The notes beneath the pieces were generated by a model, which saw only the letters and a program-made list of their open reading frames with translations, had not been told where the DNA came from and did not search any database. Made by a program: the position numbers and the translations under genes. Below, in pieces: positions 1-7,476 of a stretch of 13,814 nt of DNA (the stretch's first letter is position 1; each line of letters begins with the position of its first letter). The stretch is from Phycisphaeraceae bacterium (GTDB taxonomy: Bacteria; Planctomycetota; Phycisphaerae; Phycisphaerales; Zrk34), in contig JANQJT010000020.1 in the NCBI GenBank assembly GCA_028281485.1, forward strand, positions 1-13,814, in the 5' to 3' direction.

Positions 1-399
1 GGTGGTGCCGTGACCTGTGAGCAGAGATTCGACGACGGCTTTTTTCACGGTGCGCTGGACGGCGGGGACGCTGGACAGCTGCGAGCGGACGGAGCGGCCA
101 TCGACGGGGAACGCGCCGTCCTGGGGGATGTAGCGGTGCCAGTCGATCGCACGGGTCTGTTCGAACAGGGCGTCGAAGTCGTGTGCGTCGAACTCGGCGA
201 CGCGTATCAGCACGCGGTCGGCGGTACGCAGCCAGAGGTTGGTCTGCACGATCGACTCGGCGTCACCGGAGAAGACGACGCGGCCGGGTTGGACGTCGAG
301 CTGGTCGAAGCCGAGCTCGCGCAGCTCGTGGGCGACGACGGCTTCGAGGCCGAACGGGGCGGTGGCGATCAGGTCGAATGTGCCGTTGTCGGCGTGCAT
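1..399 (-). CDS. rlmL: THUMP-domain 23S rRNA (guanine-N2) methyltransferase, N-terminal part (cut by window edge)
   Basis: The minus strand reads open from an ATG at 399 to the window edge, giving 133 residues without a stop. The start MHADNGTFDLIATAPFGLEA, then GRVVFSGDA, NLWLRTADRVL, AIDWHRYIP and VPAVQRTVKKAVVE, matches the N-terminal ferredoxin-like plus THUMP region of the RlmL/YpsC family as I know it. Those enzymes use SAM to methylate G2445 of 23S rRNA (E. coli numbering) during ribosome assembly. The Rossmann methyltransferase domain would lie beyond the window, so catalytic residues cannot be checked. There is no Shine-Dalgarno (SD) sequence before the ATG and no better in-frame start nearby. 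It begins just after the terminator of the FKBP gene and appears to have its own promoter (431-459). Family assignment is firm; the exact target base is family knowledge only. Confidence 0.88.
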   Translation of the reverse strand, partial: MHADNGTFDLIATAPFGLEAVVAHELRELGFDQLDVQPGRVVFSGDAESIVQTNLWLRTADRVLIRVAEFDAHDFDALFEQTRAIDWHRYIPQDGAFPVDGRSVRSQLSSVPAVQRTVKKAVVESLLTGHGTT

Positions 400-414
400 G
401 GTTTCAACGTGGTG

Positions 415-448
415 AAAAAGAAGCCCACGGATTGGATTCCGTGGGCTT
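415..448 (-). terminator. Rho-independent terminator of the FKBP gene
   Basis: A perfect 11-bp inverted repeat (AAGCCCACGGA at 421-431 with TCCGTGGGCTT at 438-448, 6-nt loop) is followed, reading the minus strand, by CTTTTT (420 to 415). It starts 23 nt past the FKBP stop codon, the classical layout for intrinsic termination. Confidence 0.88.
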
Positions 449-459
449 CGCGGTGTCAA
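431..459 (-). promoter_or_regulatory. sigma70-like promoter for rlmL
   Basis: On the minus strand a perfect TTGACA (459 to 454) is followed after 17 nt by TCCAAT (436 to 431, 4 of 6 matches to TATAAT). The predicted start of transcription is near 424, about 25 nt before the rlmL ATG. The -10 box lies in the loop and upper stem of the FKBP terminator hairpin. This is a sequence match only. Confidence 0.5.
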
Positions 460-471
460 TGGTGGCGCGGA

Positions 472-1365
472 TTATTCTTCGACGGGCATGGTGGGTGTGG
501 TGGGCATGGCCGGGGGCGCGGGGGCGGGCTCGGTCTTGACCAGCTCGAGCTCGAAGATGAGCGTGGAGGTGGGGCCGCCGGGTCCGGTGGGGCTGTCCTT
601 GTAGGCCAGTTGGGCGGGGACGTAGAGCATGATCTTGCCGCCCTCCTTGATCAGGGGCAGGCCTTCCTTCCAGCCGTCGATGAGGTTGGCCATGGGGATG
701 GTCATCGGCTCGTCGGGGCGCTGGGCGGCATCGAACACTTCGCCGTTGAGCAGCGTGCCCTTGTAGTAGGCGGTGATGATGTCGGTCTGCTGGGGGGTGG
801 CGCCGTCGCCTTCGGCGATGATCTTGTACTGCAGGCCGGAGTCGGTGGTGACGACGCCTTCCTTCTTGGCGTTCTCTTCGAGGAAGGCCTCGCCGACGAC
901 CTTGTTGCGGGCGCTGGTGATGGTGATCCACTTGTCGGCGTAGTCGAAGATGCTGTTGTTGAGCTGATCGCTGGTCAGGCGGAGGTCTTCGCGGTTGCGG
1001 AAGTTGGCGAAGCCTTCTTTGAGCTGGGCCTCGTCCAGGTCGATGAACAGCGGCGCGCCCTGGCGGCTGGCGTCGATGGCGCTGAGCACGCCCAGGGCGT
1101 AGCTCATGTCCTTGAGGTCTTCGTGGTTGCGGATGTCGTTGAAGCCGGCGAGGAACTGCTCGGGGTCGATCTCGTCGACGTAGGGAGCGGACTGGGTGAT
1201 GCTGTAGGCGAGGACGACGCCCATGGCGTAGCTGGCGTCCTGTTTCTGGGAGTATTCCGAGGACTCGGCTTCGGCGGGGGGCTGGGTGGTGGGGGCGTTT
1301 TGTGCGATGACGAGGCCTGCGCACACGATGAGGGTCAGCAGGGTAATCAGGATGGGCCGTTTCAT
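472..1365 (-). CDS. Secreted FKBP-type peptidyl-prolyl cis-trans isomerase (FkpA/Mip-like)
   Basis: 297 residues. The ATG at 1365 is preceded by GGAG with 6-nt spacing. Residues 1-21 are a Sec-type signal peptide (MKRPILITLLTLIVCAGLVIA), so the protein should act outside the cytoplasmic membrane. Residues 45-165 resemble the FKBP_N dimerisation region of Mip/FkpA but contain two similar units: SYAMGV...FNDIRNHEDL (45-84) and SYALGV...FANFRNREDL (88-128). The FKBP domain spans about 174-278 and keeps the expected pocket residues: Y200/Y201, VFD at 210-212, LIDGW at 228-232, LAY at 253-255 and LIFELEL at 269-275. A proline-rich tail (280-297) follows. By family it catalyses prolyl isomerisation and acts as a folding chaperone for exported proteins. 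It is transcribed divergently from cmk and ends at its own terminator. Confidence 0.9.
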   Translation of the reverse strand: MKRPILITLLTLIVCAGLVIAQNAPTTQPPAEAESSEYSQKQDASYAMGVVLAYSITQSAPYVDEIDPEQFLAGFNDIRNHEDLKDMSYALGVLSAIDASRQGAPLFIDLDEAQLKEGFANFRNREDLRLTSDQLNNSIFDYADKWITITSARNKVVGEAFLEENAKKEGVVTTDSGLQYKIIAEGDGATPQQTDIITAYYKGTLLNGEVFDAAQRPDEPMTIPMANLIDGWKEGLPLIKEGGKIMLYVPAQLAYKDSPTGPGGPTSTLIFELELVKTEPAPAPPAMPTTPTMPVEE

Positions 1366-1419
1366 GGCGAACTCCGTTGGGGGCTGGGATGCGGCCCGGC
1401 GTCGGGCTGCGAACGGCGG

Positions 1420-1425
1420 ATCATA
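1420..1425 (-). promoter_or_regulatory. Extended -10 promoter for the FKBP gene
   Basis: The minus strand reads TGCTATGAT, an extended -10 (TG-n-TATGAT, hexamer at 1425 to 1420), about 55 nt upstream of the ATG. No convincing -35 lies 16-18 nt further upstream. Sequence match only. Confidence 0.4.
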
Positions 1426-1487
1426 GCAGGGTCGAGACGGCTTGGCACGGTAGCGGTGCAAACATTGCTTTATTAACCTAGCGGGAT

Positions 1488-2198
1488 ATGAGCGAATCAC
1501 AGGCGAAACCACGGATGATCGTGACGATCGACGGCCCGGCCGGTGCGGGCAAGAGCACGGTGGCGCGGCGTTTGGCCGAGCGGCTGGGGGCCCATTTCCT
1601 CGATACCGGTGCGATGTACCGGGGCGTGGCGGCGGCGGCGATCGACGGCGGGACCGATCCGGCAGACCCGGACAAGGCGGGAGAGCTGGCCGAAACGCTG
1701 CACCTGCGTTTCGATTGGGCGACCGATCCGCCGCGTCTGCTGGTCGACGGGATCGACATGACGCATCGGCTGCGTGATGCGGACGTGACACGCGCCGTCA
1801 GCGACATCGCCTCGAACCCGCGCATCCGTCAGATGCTGGTCCGTGCGCAGCGGTGGATCGGCGGGCAGCACCCGAACCTGGTCAGCGAGGGGCGTGACCA
1901 GGGGTCGCTGGTGTTCCGTGACGCAACGGTGAAGTTCTACCTCGACGCGACACCGGCCGAGCGTGCGCGGCGACGCACGCGGCAGCTGGCCGAGTCGGGT
2001 GTGGAGGCTGATGAACAGAAGATTCTCGAACAGATTGTGTATCGTGATCGGCGTGACATGTCGCGCAAGGACGGGCCGCTGATCAAGCCGGACGGCGCGG
2101 TGGTGGTGGACTCGTCAGAGATGACGTTCGAGCAGGTGGTCGATGCGTTGTATGAGATTGTGCAGACGGCGCTGGCGGGCGCGGGGAGCGGGGCGTGA
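1488..2198 (+). CDS. cmk: Cytidylate kinase
   Basis: 236 residues, close to the usual 220-230. It phosphorylates CMP and dCMP with ATP in the cytoplasm (pyrimidine salvage and recycling). It has a P-loop GPAGAGKS (16-23), DTGAMYRGVA (39-48, nucleoside-binding region), EGRDQGSLVF (134-143, where many family members have EGRDIGTVVF) and the lid/arginine region RARRRTRQLAESG followed by RDRRDMSRKDGPLIKP (186-201). The ATG at 1488 puts the P-loop at the usual distance. The SD is poor (GCGGGAT), and an AT-rich stretch at 1461-1480 lies just upstream. The stop overlaps the plsC start (GTGA), so the two genes are translationally coupled; cmk-plsC adjacency is also known in Firmicutes. Confidence 0.95.
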   Translation: MSESQAKPRMIVTIDGPAGAGKSTVARRLAERLGAHFLDTGAMYRGVAAAAIDGGTDPADPDKAGELAETLHLRFDWATDPPRLLVDGIDMTHRLRDADVTRAVSDIASNPRIRQMLVRAQRWIGGQHPNLVSEGRDQGSLVFRDATVKFYLDATPAERARRRTRQLAESGVEADEQKILEQIVYRDRRDMSRKDGPLIKPDGAVVVDSSEMTFEQVVDALYEIVQTALAGAGSGA

Positions 2199-2959
2199 GG
2201 CGTTGGTGGCGCCGGTGGCGCGGTAAGAATCCCGGTGTGGCGCTGTGGCGGCTGGTGTGGTGGGACTGCATCTGGCGGGTGGTGTCGTGGTTGATCCTGT
2301 TCTTCATGTTCGGGCATCGGTGGTGGGGATTGCGGAACGTGCCGGATCGCGGGCCGGTGCTGCTGTTGTGTAATCACCAGTCTTACGTGGACCTGATCGC
2401 GCTGGGGGTGGGGTTTGATCGGCGACACTTCCACCCGATGGCGAAGCTGAGCCTGTTCAATAACCCGTACTTCGGTTGGTTCATCCGGTCTTTGAACGCG
2501 TTCCCGGTGGACCAGGAGAACACGGACGTGAAGAGCCTGCGTCGCGCGGTGGATCACCTGAAGACGGGGCATCTGCTGTTGGTGTTCCCGGAGGGCAGCC
2601 GGACGATCGACGGGAAGATCGCGGCGTTTCAGCCGGGCGTGATGCTGATGATCCGCCGGGCGAAGCCGACGGTGCTGCCGATGGCGGTGGAGGGGTGTTT
2701 CGATGCCTGGCCGATCGGGGGCAAGCTGACGACGCGAGCGCGGACGGGGGCGATGTACGGCGAGCCGATCCCGGCCGAGACGCTGCTCGAGATGAAGCCG
2801 GACGAGGCGCTGGCGTTATTGAGTGAAAGAATAGAGGGCTTGCAGATGACGCTGCGCCAGCGGCTGCGCCACCAGACGGACGGCCGATATCCCCTGCACA
2901 ACCCGCTGATCGATGGTGAGAAACCGGCGCGGTTCGAGCCGTTGCCCGAGGGGCACTGA
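2195..2959 (+). CDS. plsC: 1-acyl-sn-glycerol-3-phosphate acyltransferase
   Basis: 254 residues. It transfers an acyl group to lysophosphatidic acid to make phosphatidic acid at the inner face of the cytoplasmic membrane. A Trp/Arg-rich N-terminus and one hydrophobic segment (about 19-42) precede the LPLAT domain. The domain has NHQSYVD with the catalytic H61-x4-D66, the acceptor-binding region FNNPYFGWFIRSLNAFPVDQ (88-107), FPEGSRTIDG (131-140) and VLPMAVEG (160-167). The GTG start at 2195 overlaps the cmk TGA by 4 nt. The C-terminal 40 residues are polar and probably extend past the core fold. The downstream gene begins 36 nt later on the same strand and is probably co-transcribed. Confidence 0.93.
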   Translation: MRRWWRRWRGKNPGVALWRLVWWDCIWRVVSWLILFFMFGHRWWGLRNVPDRGPVLLLCNHQSYVDLIALGVGFDRRHFHPMAKLSLFNNPYFGWFIRSLNAFPVDQENTDVKSLRRAVDHLKTGHLLLVFPEGSRTIDGKIAAFQPGVMLMIRRAKPTVLPMAVEGCFDAWPIGGKLTTRARTGAMYGEPIPAETLLEMKPDEALALLSERIEGLQMTLRQRLRHQTDGRYPLHNPLIDGEKPARFEPLPEGH

Positions 2960-2995
2960 TGTAACGCCGGGCGGGCAGGAGGCATCAGACCGATC

Positions 2996-3595
2996 ATGAG
3001 CGAGAAACCCAAATACTACGACAAGCGGAGCGACTTCTGGCGCAGCGTGCTGGATCGCGCGGAGGACTACGACACGTACCTTGCCAACAGCGAGGACGAC
3101 AAGGCTCAGCACTGGCGCGACATGGAAGCGAAGCTGCCTGCGCTAATCGACGCTGAGAAGGATCGGCTGACCGGTTACGGTCGCAAGCTGCACGTGCTGT
3201 TGTACAGCGGCGTGTGGTGCGGCGACTGTGTGCGCCAGGGGCCGATGATCAGGCAGCTGGTCGATGCCGCTGACGACGGTGTCGAGTTGCACTGCATCGA
3301 TCGCGACCTGATGGAGGAGCTGACCGATGAGCTGCGCGTGTTGGGGGCGATGCGCGTGCCGGTCGTGGTGTTTTTGACCGAGGATTTGCACGAGGTGGGC
3401 CGATTCGGGGATCGGCTGCTGAACGTGTACCGGAAGAAGTACGCCAATGAGGTGGGCGCGGCGTGCAGCGTGCCGTATGCGGAGACGCCGCCGGAGGAGT
3501 TGGTTGCGGAACGGGGTGAGTGGGTGGATGTGTTTGAGCGGATGCTGATCATGACGCGCCTGGCGCCGGGGTTGCGCCAGCGGTATGAGGACTAG
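2996..3595 (+). CDS. Thioredoxin-fold protein with WCGDC active site (Thioredoxin_9-like)
   Basis: 199 residues with no signal peptide or membrane segment, so cytoplasmic. The start is ATG 2996, with AGGAGG at 2977-2982 (13-nt spacing, rather long). An acidic/aromatic N-terminus (YYDKRSDFWRSVLDRAEDYDTYL) leads into the thioredoxin core. LHVLLYSGVWCGDC (65-78) carries the redox pair C75/C78, and MRVPVVVF (119-126) supplies the cis-proline P122 that faces the active site. The family includes stand-alone thioredoxins of unknown substrate. It lies in the same orientation as cmk-plsC, suggesting co-transcription but no obvious functional link. The core fold is secure; the physiological partner is unknown. 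Confidence 0.85.
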   Translation: MSEKPKYYDKRSDFWRSVLDRAEDYDTYLANSEDDKAQHWRDMEAKLPALIDAEKDRLTGYGRKLHVLLYSGVWCGDCVRQGPMIRQLVDAADDGVELHCIDRDLMEELTDELRVLGAMRVPVVVFLTEDLHEVGRFGDRLLNVYRKKYANEVGAACSVPYAETPPEELVAERGEWVDVFERMLIMTRLAPGLRQRYED

Positions 3596-3605
3596 ATGGG
3601 TGTAG

Positions 3606-3635
3606 TTGAAGCTGCTTGCTGTTGGACGGTATCCT
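3606..3635 (+). promoter_or_regulatory. Candidate promoter for the DUF6232 gene
   Basis: TTGAAG (3606-3611), 18 nt, TATCCT (3630-3635). Transcription would start near 3642 and give a leader of about 30 nt. The -10 overlaps the left arm of the hairpin at 3628-3667. Sequence match only. Confidence 0.3.
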
Positions 3636-3667
3636 GTTAAGGCCAACCTTTAAGCTTTCCGGATACC
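3628..3667 (+). promoter_or_regulatory. Compound hairpin before the DUF6232 start codon
   Basis: The arms GGTATCC (3628-3634) and GGATACC (3661-3667) pair over 7 bp. Inside, TTAAGG (3637-3642) can pair with CCTTTAA (3647-3653), with one bulged T and a CCAA loop. The right arm ends 4 nt before the ATG at 3672, where a ribosome-binding site should be. It has no T-run, so it is not a typical terminator; it could be a translation-control hairpin, an operator dyad or a border of the AT-rich segment. Confidence 0.45.
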
Positions 3668-3671
3668 AGCC

Positions 3672-4067
3672 ATGTCAGAACAAGTGCTCTACGATGCCGA
3701 TGGAATCACGATTACAACAAAGCGCTTTGTAACTAAGACGAGCGTGTATCAATTGTCCAATGTGGCATCTATCAGCTCGCACAAAGTCTTGCCGAGTTTA
3801 ACTCCCAGCATCCTATTCTTTAGCCTGTCTACGTGTAGTTTGTTAGCTGCTATTGCGCAAGACGCATTTGCGGATGGATTGATTTATTGGATCGGTTTCG
3901 TAGCGCTGATGATTTGTGGTGTTCTTTTAGTTAAAACTCGTAAGCCGTCATGGTGTCTGCGCCTTGCCACCTCGAGCGGCCAGCTCAACGCCTATATTAC
4001 TCGTGATCAGAAACAATTTGGGGAGATATATCGATCATTGCAAGAGGCCATGGTCTTGGATGAGTAG
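3672..4067 (+). CDS. DUF6232-like small membrane protein
   Basis: 131 residues. The start EQVLYDADGITITTKRFV, then YQLSNVASIS, two hydrophobic segments (about 44-63 and 69-86), RLATSSGQLNAYIT and a final helix QFGEIYRSLQEAM match the DUF6232 pattern as I know it: a PH-like small beta domain split by a membrane hairpin. The function of that family is not established. The coding sequence is clearly AT-richer than its neighbours and uses A/T-ending codons, consistent with recent acquisition. It sits alone between the plsC/thioredoxin unit and lepA and has no good SD. ATG 3672 is chosen because the family motif begins immediately after it. Confidence 0.75.
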   Translation: MSEQVLYDADGITITTKRFVTKTSVYQLSNVASISSHKVLPSLTPSILFFSLSTCSLLAAIAQDAFADGLIYWIGFVALMICGVLLVKTRKPSWCLRLATSSGQLNAYITRDQKQFGEIYRSLQEAMVLDE

Positions 4068-4118
4068 GCGAACCAATCTAGGTTGGCCTACAGGTGTGGT
4101 GAAAACCGGGGTTGTCGC

Positions 4119-4124
4119 TACAAT
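4119..4124 (+). promoter_or_regulatory. -10 box for lepA
   Basis: TACAAT (5 of 6 matches) lies 49 nt before the lepA ATG, in the context GCTACAAT. No good -35 is seen 16-18 nt upstream (region 4095-4102 is GT-rich). The predicted transcript start is near 4131, exactly where the leader hairpin begins. Confidence 0.4.
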
Positions 4125-4130
4125 ACCCCG

Positions 4131-4158
4131 CTTGGCCAGGGCGTGAGGCCCGGCCAAG
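4131..4158 (+). promoter_or_regulatory. Strong stem-loop in the lepA leader
   Basis: CTTGGCC (4131-4137) pairs with GGCCAAG (4152-4158), and GGGC (4139-4142) with GCCC (4148-4151), leaving a single bulged A and a GTGAG loop: 11 bp, mostly G-C. The only SD-like sequence before lepA, AAGGGA at 4156-4161, is partly inside the right arm. There is no T-run after it. Confidence 0.55.
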
Positions 4159-4173
4159 GGAACCACCCGCCGC

Positions 4174-5961
<1,788 letters not shown>

Positions 5962-5963
5962 GC

Positions 5964-6017
5964 ATTGCCATCATCATCCGGCGCCTGGTCCAAGTGATCG
6001 AGACAGGCGAGGGCAAT
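5964..6017 (+). terminator. Possible hairpin terminator after lepA
   Basis: Nested inverted repeats follow the lepA stop: ATTGCC (5964-5969) with GGCAAT (6012-6017), and inside them CGCCTG (5982-5987) with CAGGCG (6004-6009). The internal loop is asymmetric and there is no T-run, so termination is only a guess. It also lies downstream of the convergent protease gene. Confidence 0.3.
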
Positions 6018-6043
6018 ATGATCGGCGCGTTGCTTGTAATTCG

Positions 6044-6730
6044 TTATCGCGTGCCTTCAACCAATGTGACACTCGTGATTATTCCGGGCTCAATACCAAT
6101 GCCGACTTGCCATGGAGCAGGGCCGTACCTCATCGGTCGAGGGTGATAGGTCTTTTGGATCAGTGCCTCATTAAACTGGAAGATGGGGCCGGTGGGCGTT
6201 GAGATTTGTTGGTAGGGGAAGGGGTCAAATACATGTAATTTAAGTATGCGAAGTTCGTTGCCGGGTGAATTAGGCCTGTAATCAACTGTGGCTCCGACCA
6301 AAACCACGGCGTGGCCGACCATGCCAGTGCCTTGGTAGGAAAGAATGATGGGATTACCCTGTTTGAGATGATTGTAAAGGACTGTTGGTACAGGGGCGCC
6401 AAGCACGACTTGTCCGGAGACTATACATGGGCGTCTACGGGTGTCTTTGTAGAATCCATTGGCAACACTCATGACCTCCAGTAGATTTCCGGGCTGATTG
6501 ATGGGGGCCCCCTTGATACGATTCACAATCTCATATTGCTTGAGCTTGATGTCTTGGTGTGATAACACCATCTCCAGGCTGGATGCCCAGCACCACATAA
6601 ATTGTTCTTGCGGATAGTAGTGCTGCTTGAAGTCTTCGGGATCGATGCCCACATATAAGACTTCGGCAGAGATGGTTGTGGTCATCAATGTGACAATGAT
6701 CGCGACGATTGCAATACTATGGCGTTTCAT
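6044..6730 (-). CDS. Secreted papain-like cysteine protease (C70/AvrRpt2-like or C39-like)
   Basis: 228 residues from the ATG at 6730, which has AGGGAG 5 nt upstream; a start 12 codons earlier exists but would sit before this SD and spoil the signal peptide. Residues 1-22 are a Sec signal peptide (MKRHSIAIVAIIVTLMTTTISA), so the enzyme is exported. QEQFMWCWASSLEMVL (41-56) is the papain-like active-site pattern with C47 and a likely oxyanion Q41. VGHAVVLVG carries H140, and HVFDPFP carries D169 as the third residue. This QxxxxWCWA layout is that of Peptidase_C70 and related bacterial proteases; the substrate is unknown. AT-richer than the surrounding genes, convergent with lepA, and preceded by its own promoter. 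No immunity-like partner is evident. Confidence 0.75.
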   Translation of the reverse strand: MKRHSIAIVAIIVTLMTTTISAEVLYVGIDPEDFKQHYYPQEQFMWCWASSLEMVLSHQDIKLKQYEIVNRIKGAPINQPGNLLEVMSVANGFYKDTRRRPCIVSGQVVLGAPVPTVLYNHLKQGNPIILSYQGTGMVGHAVVLVGATVDYRPNSPGNELRILKLHVFDPFPYQQISTPTGPIFQFNEALIQKTYHPRPMRYGPAPWQVGIGIEPGIITSVTLVEGTR

Positions 6731-6746
6731 GATGGCTCCCTTTGGA

Positions 6747-6846
6747 ATATTTGATCGATGAATCAATCCTGCACGTCTCTAATCTAAAGGTTCATGTCTT
6801 TGGATATCAAGGAAATACTCAACTCAGAAATGATATTTGATCGATG
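6747..6846. repeat. 14-bp direct repeat between the protease and thioredoxin-like genes
   Basis: ATATTTGATCGATG occurs at 6747-6760 and again at 6833-6846, 86 bp apart, each followed shortly by AATCA. The pair brackets the predicted protease promoter. It could be a regulator site pair or a remnant of a local duplication. Confidence 0.55.
6781..6810 (-). promoter_or_regulatory. Candidate promoter for the C70-like protease
   Basis: The minus strand has TTGATA (6810 to 6805), 18 nt, TAGATT (6786 to 6781). The predicted leader is about 44 nt to the ATG at 6730. Sequence match only. Confidence 0.4.
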
Positions 6847-6882
6847 GGGAATCAGATGATCTAGAAGCGGCACTAAATCAGC

Positions 6883-7386
6883 ATGAAGACACAGAACGCG
6901 GAAAAGAAGCGTAAGAGTGGGTGGAAGTCGGTGCTGTTTTTTGCGCTGCTTTTAGGGGGTGTGTACTTGGTGAACGTGCAGGTACAGACGTATCTGGGTG
7001 AGCGGGCACTGGAGAAGCTGGACCTGGAGTTGCTCACGATCGAAGAGGCGATGGCGAAGTCGGCCGAGACGGGTCGGCCGATCCTGGCGGAGATGTCGGC
7101 GATCTGGTGTACGTCGTGTCGCCGATTTGATAGCCGCGTGCTGAGTGACCCGGCGGTGAGTGCGATGATCAAGGAGCGGTTCGTCTACGCGCGCGTGGAT
7201 TACGACGACACGGACGGTAAGCGGTTCATGCAGCGGTACGGGATCACGGGTATTCCGCACGCGCTGGTGCTGGACAGCGAGGGTGTGGTGATTCGTGAAC
7301 TGATCCTGTCGTACGATCCGGCCCATTTTGGGGCGCAGCTGGAGCGGGTGTTGGGAGAAGCGTCAACGAGCGATGAGGTTGGGTGA
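6883..7386 (+). CDS. Membrane-anchored thioredoxin-like protein (DsbD-gamma/Thioredoxin_7-like)
   Basis: 167 residues. A basic N-terminus (EKKRKSGWK) and one hydrophobic segment (about 16-34) anchor the protein with its domain outside the cytoplasm. The domain begins near 48. EMSAIWCTSC (70-79) holds the redox cysteines C76/C79, followed by RRFDSRVLSDPAVSAMI, which resembles the C-terminal domain of DsbD and related thioredoxins. ARVDYDD precedes YGITGIPHALVLD (119-131) with cis-proline P125. A role in periplasmic thiol-disulfide exchange is inferred; no DsbD membrane core or cytochrome maturation gene is next to it. The ATG at 6883 has no clear SD. The GC-rich codon use returns to that of the core genes. 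Confidence 0.83.
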   Translation: MKTQNAEKKRKSGWKSVLFFALLLGGVYLVNVQVQTYLGERALEKLDLELLTIEEAMAKSAETGRPILAEMSAIWCTSCRRFDSRVLSDPAVSAMIKERFVYARVDYDDTDGKRFMQRYGITGIPHALVLDSEGVVIRELILSYDPAHFGAQLERVLGEASTSDEVG

Positions 7387-7391
7387 GTCGC

Positions 7392-7448
7392 AACGTGCTC
7401 CCCTTTGGGTCGCGGCTAAACACGTCCGCTCCCTCACGGTCGCGGCTC
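7392..7448. repeat. Tandem imperfect repeat ending in GGTCGCGGCT
   Basis: Two units of about 20 nt sit in the gap between the thioredoxin-like and M14 genes: GCTCCCC-TTT-GGGTCGCGGCT (7397-7417) and GCTCCC-TCAC-GGTCGCGGCT (7428-7447). Each is preceded by ACGT. The second can fold imperfectly (CCGC with GCGG). It looks like a dispersed intergenic element, but only these two copies are visible here. Confidence 0.5.
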
Positions 7449-7461
7449 GTTGGGAATTGTT

Positions 7462-7470
7462 TGCTACACT
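7462..7470 (+). promoter_or_regulatory. Extended -10 promoter at the M14 start
   Basis: TGCTACACT is an extended -10 (TG-n-TACACT). Transcription would start close to the ATG at 7477, which would make the mRNA nearly leaderless. No clear -35 is present. Confidence 0.38.
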
Positions 7471-7476
7471 TCGGGG

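Noticed and set aside
1442..1475. TTGGCA and the AT-rich TTTATTAA stretch as a cmk promoter
   Set aside because: The spacing is 21-23 nt for the AT-rich hexamers and the correctly spaced hexamer (TTGCTT) is poor. A promoter is likely here but cannot be placed.
10..1476. Long plus-strand open frame opposite the FKBP and rlmL genes
   Set aside because: Its Gly/Asp/Val-rich sequence has no domain, and it lies antisense to two convincing genes with a signal peptide, family motifs and a terminator. It reflects GC-rich codon bias.
1366..1791. N-terminal extension of the FKBP frame upstream of 1365
   Set aside because: The added residues are Pro/Arg/Ser-rich, overlap cmk antisense, and would bury the signal peptide; GGAG sits exactly before ATG 1365.
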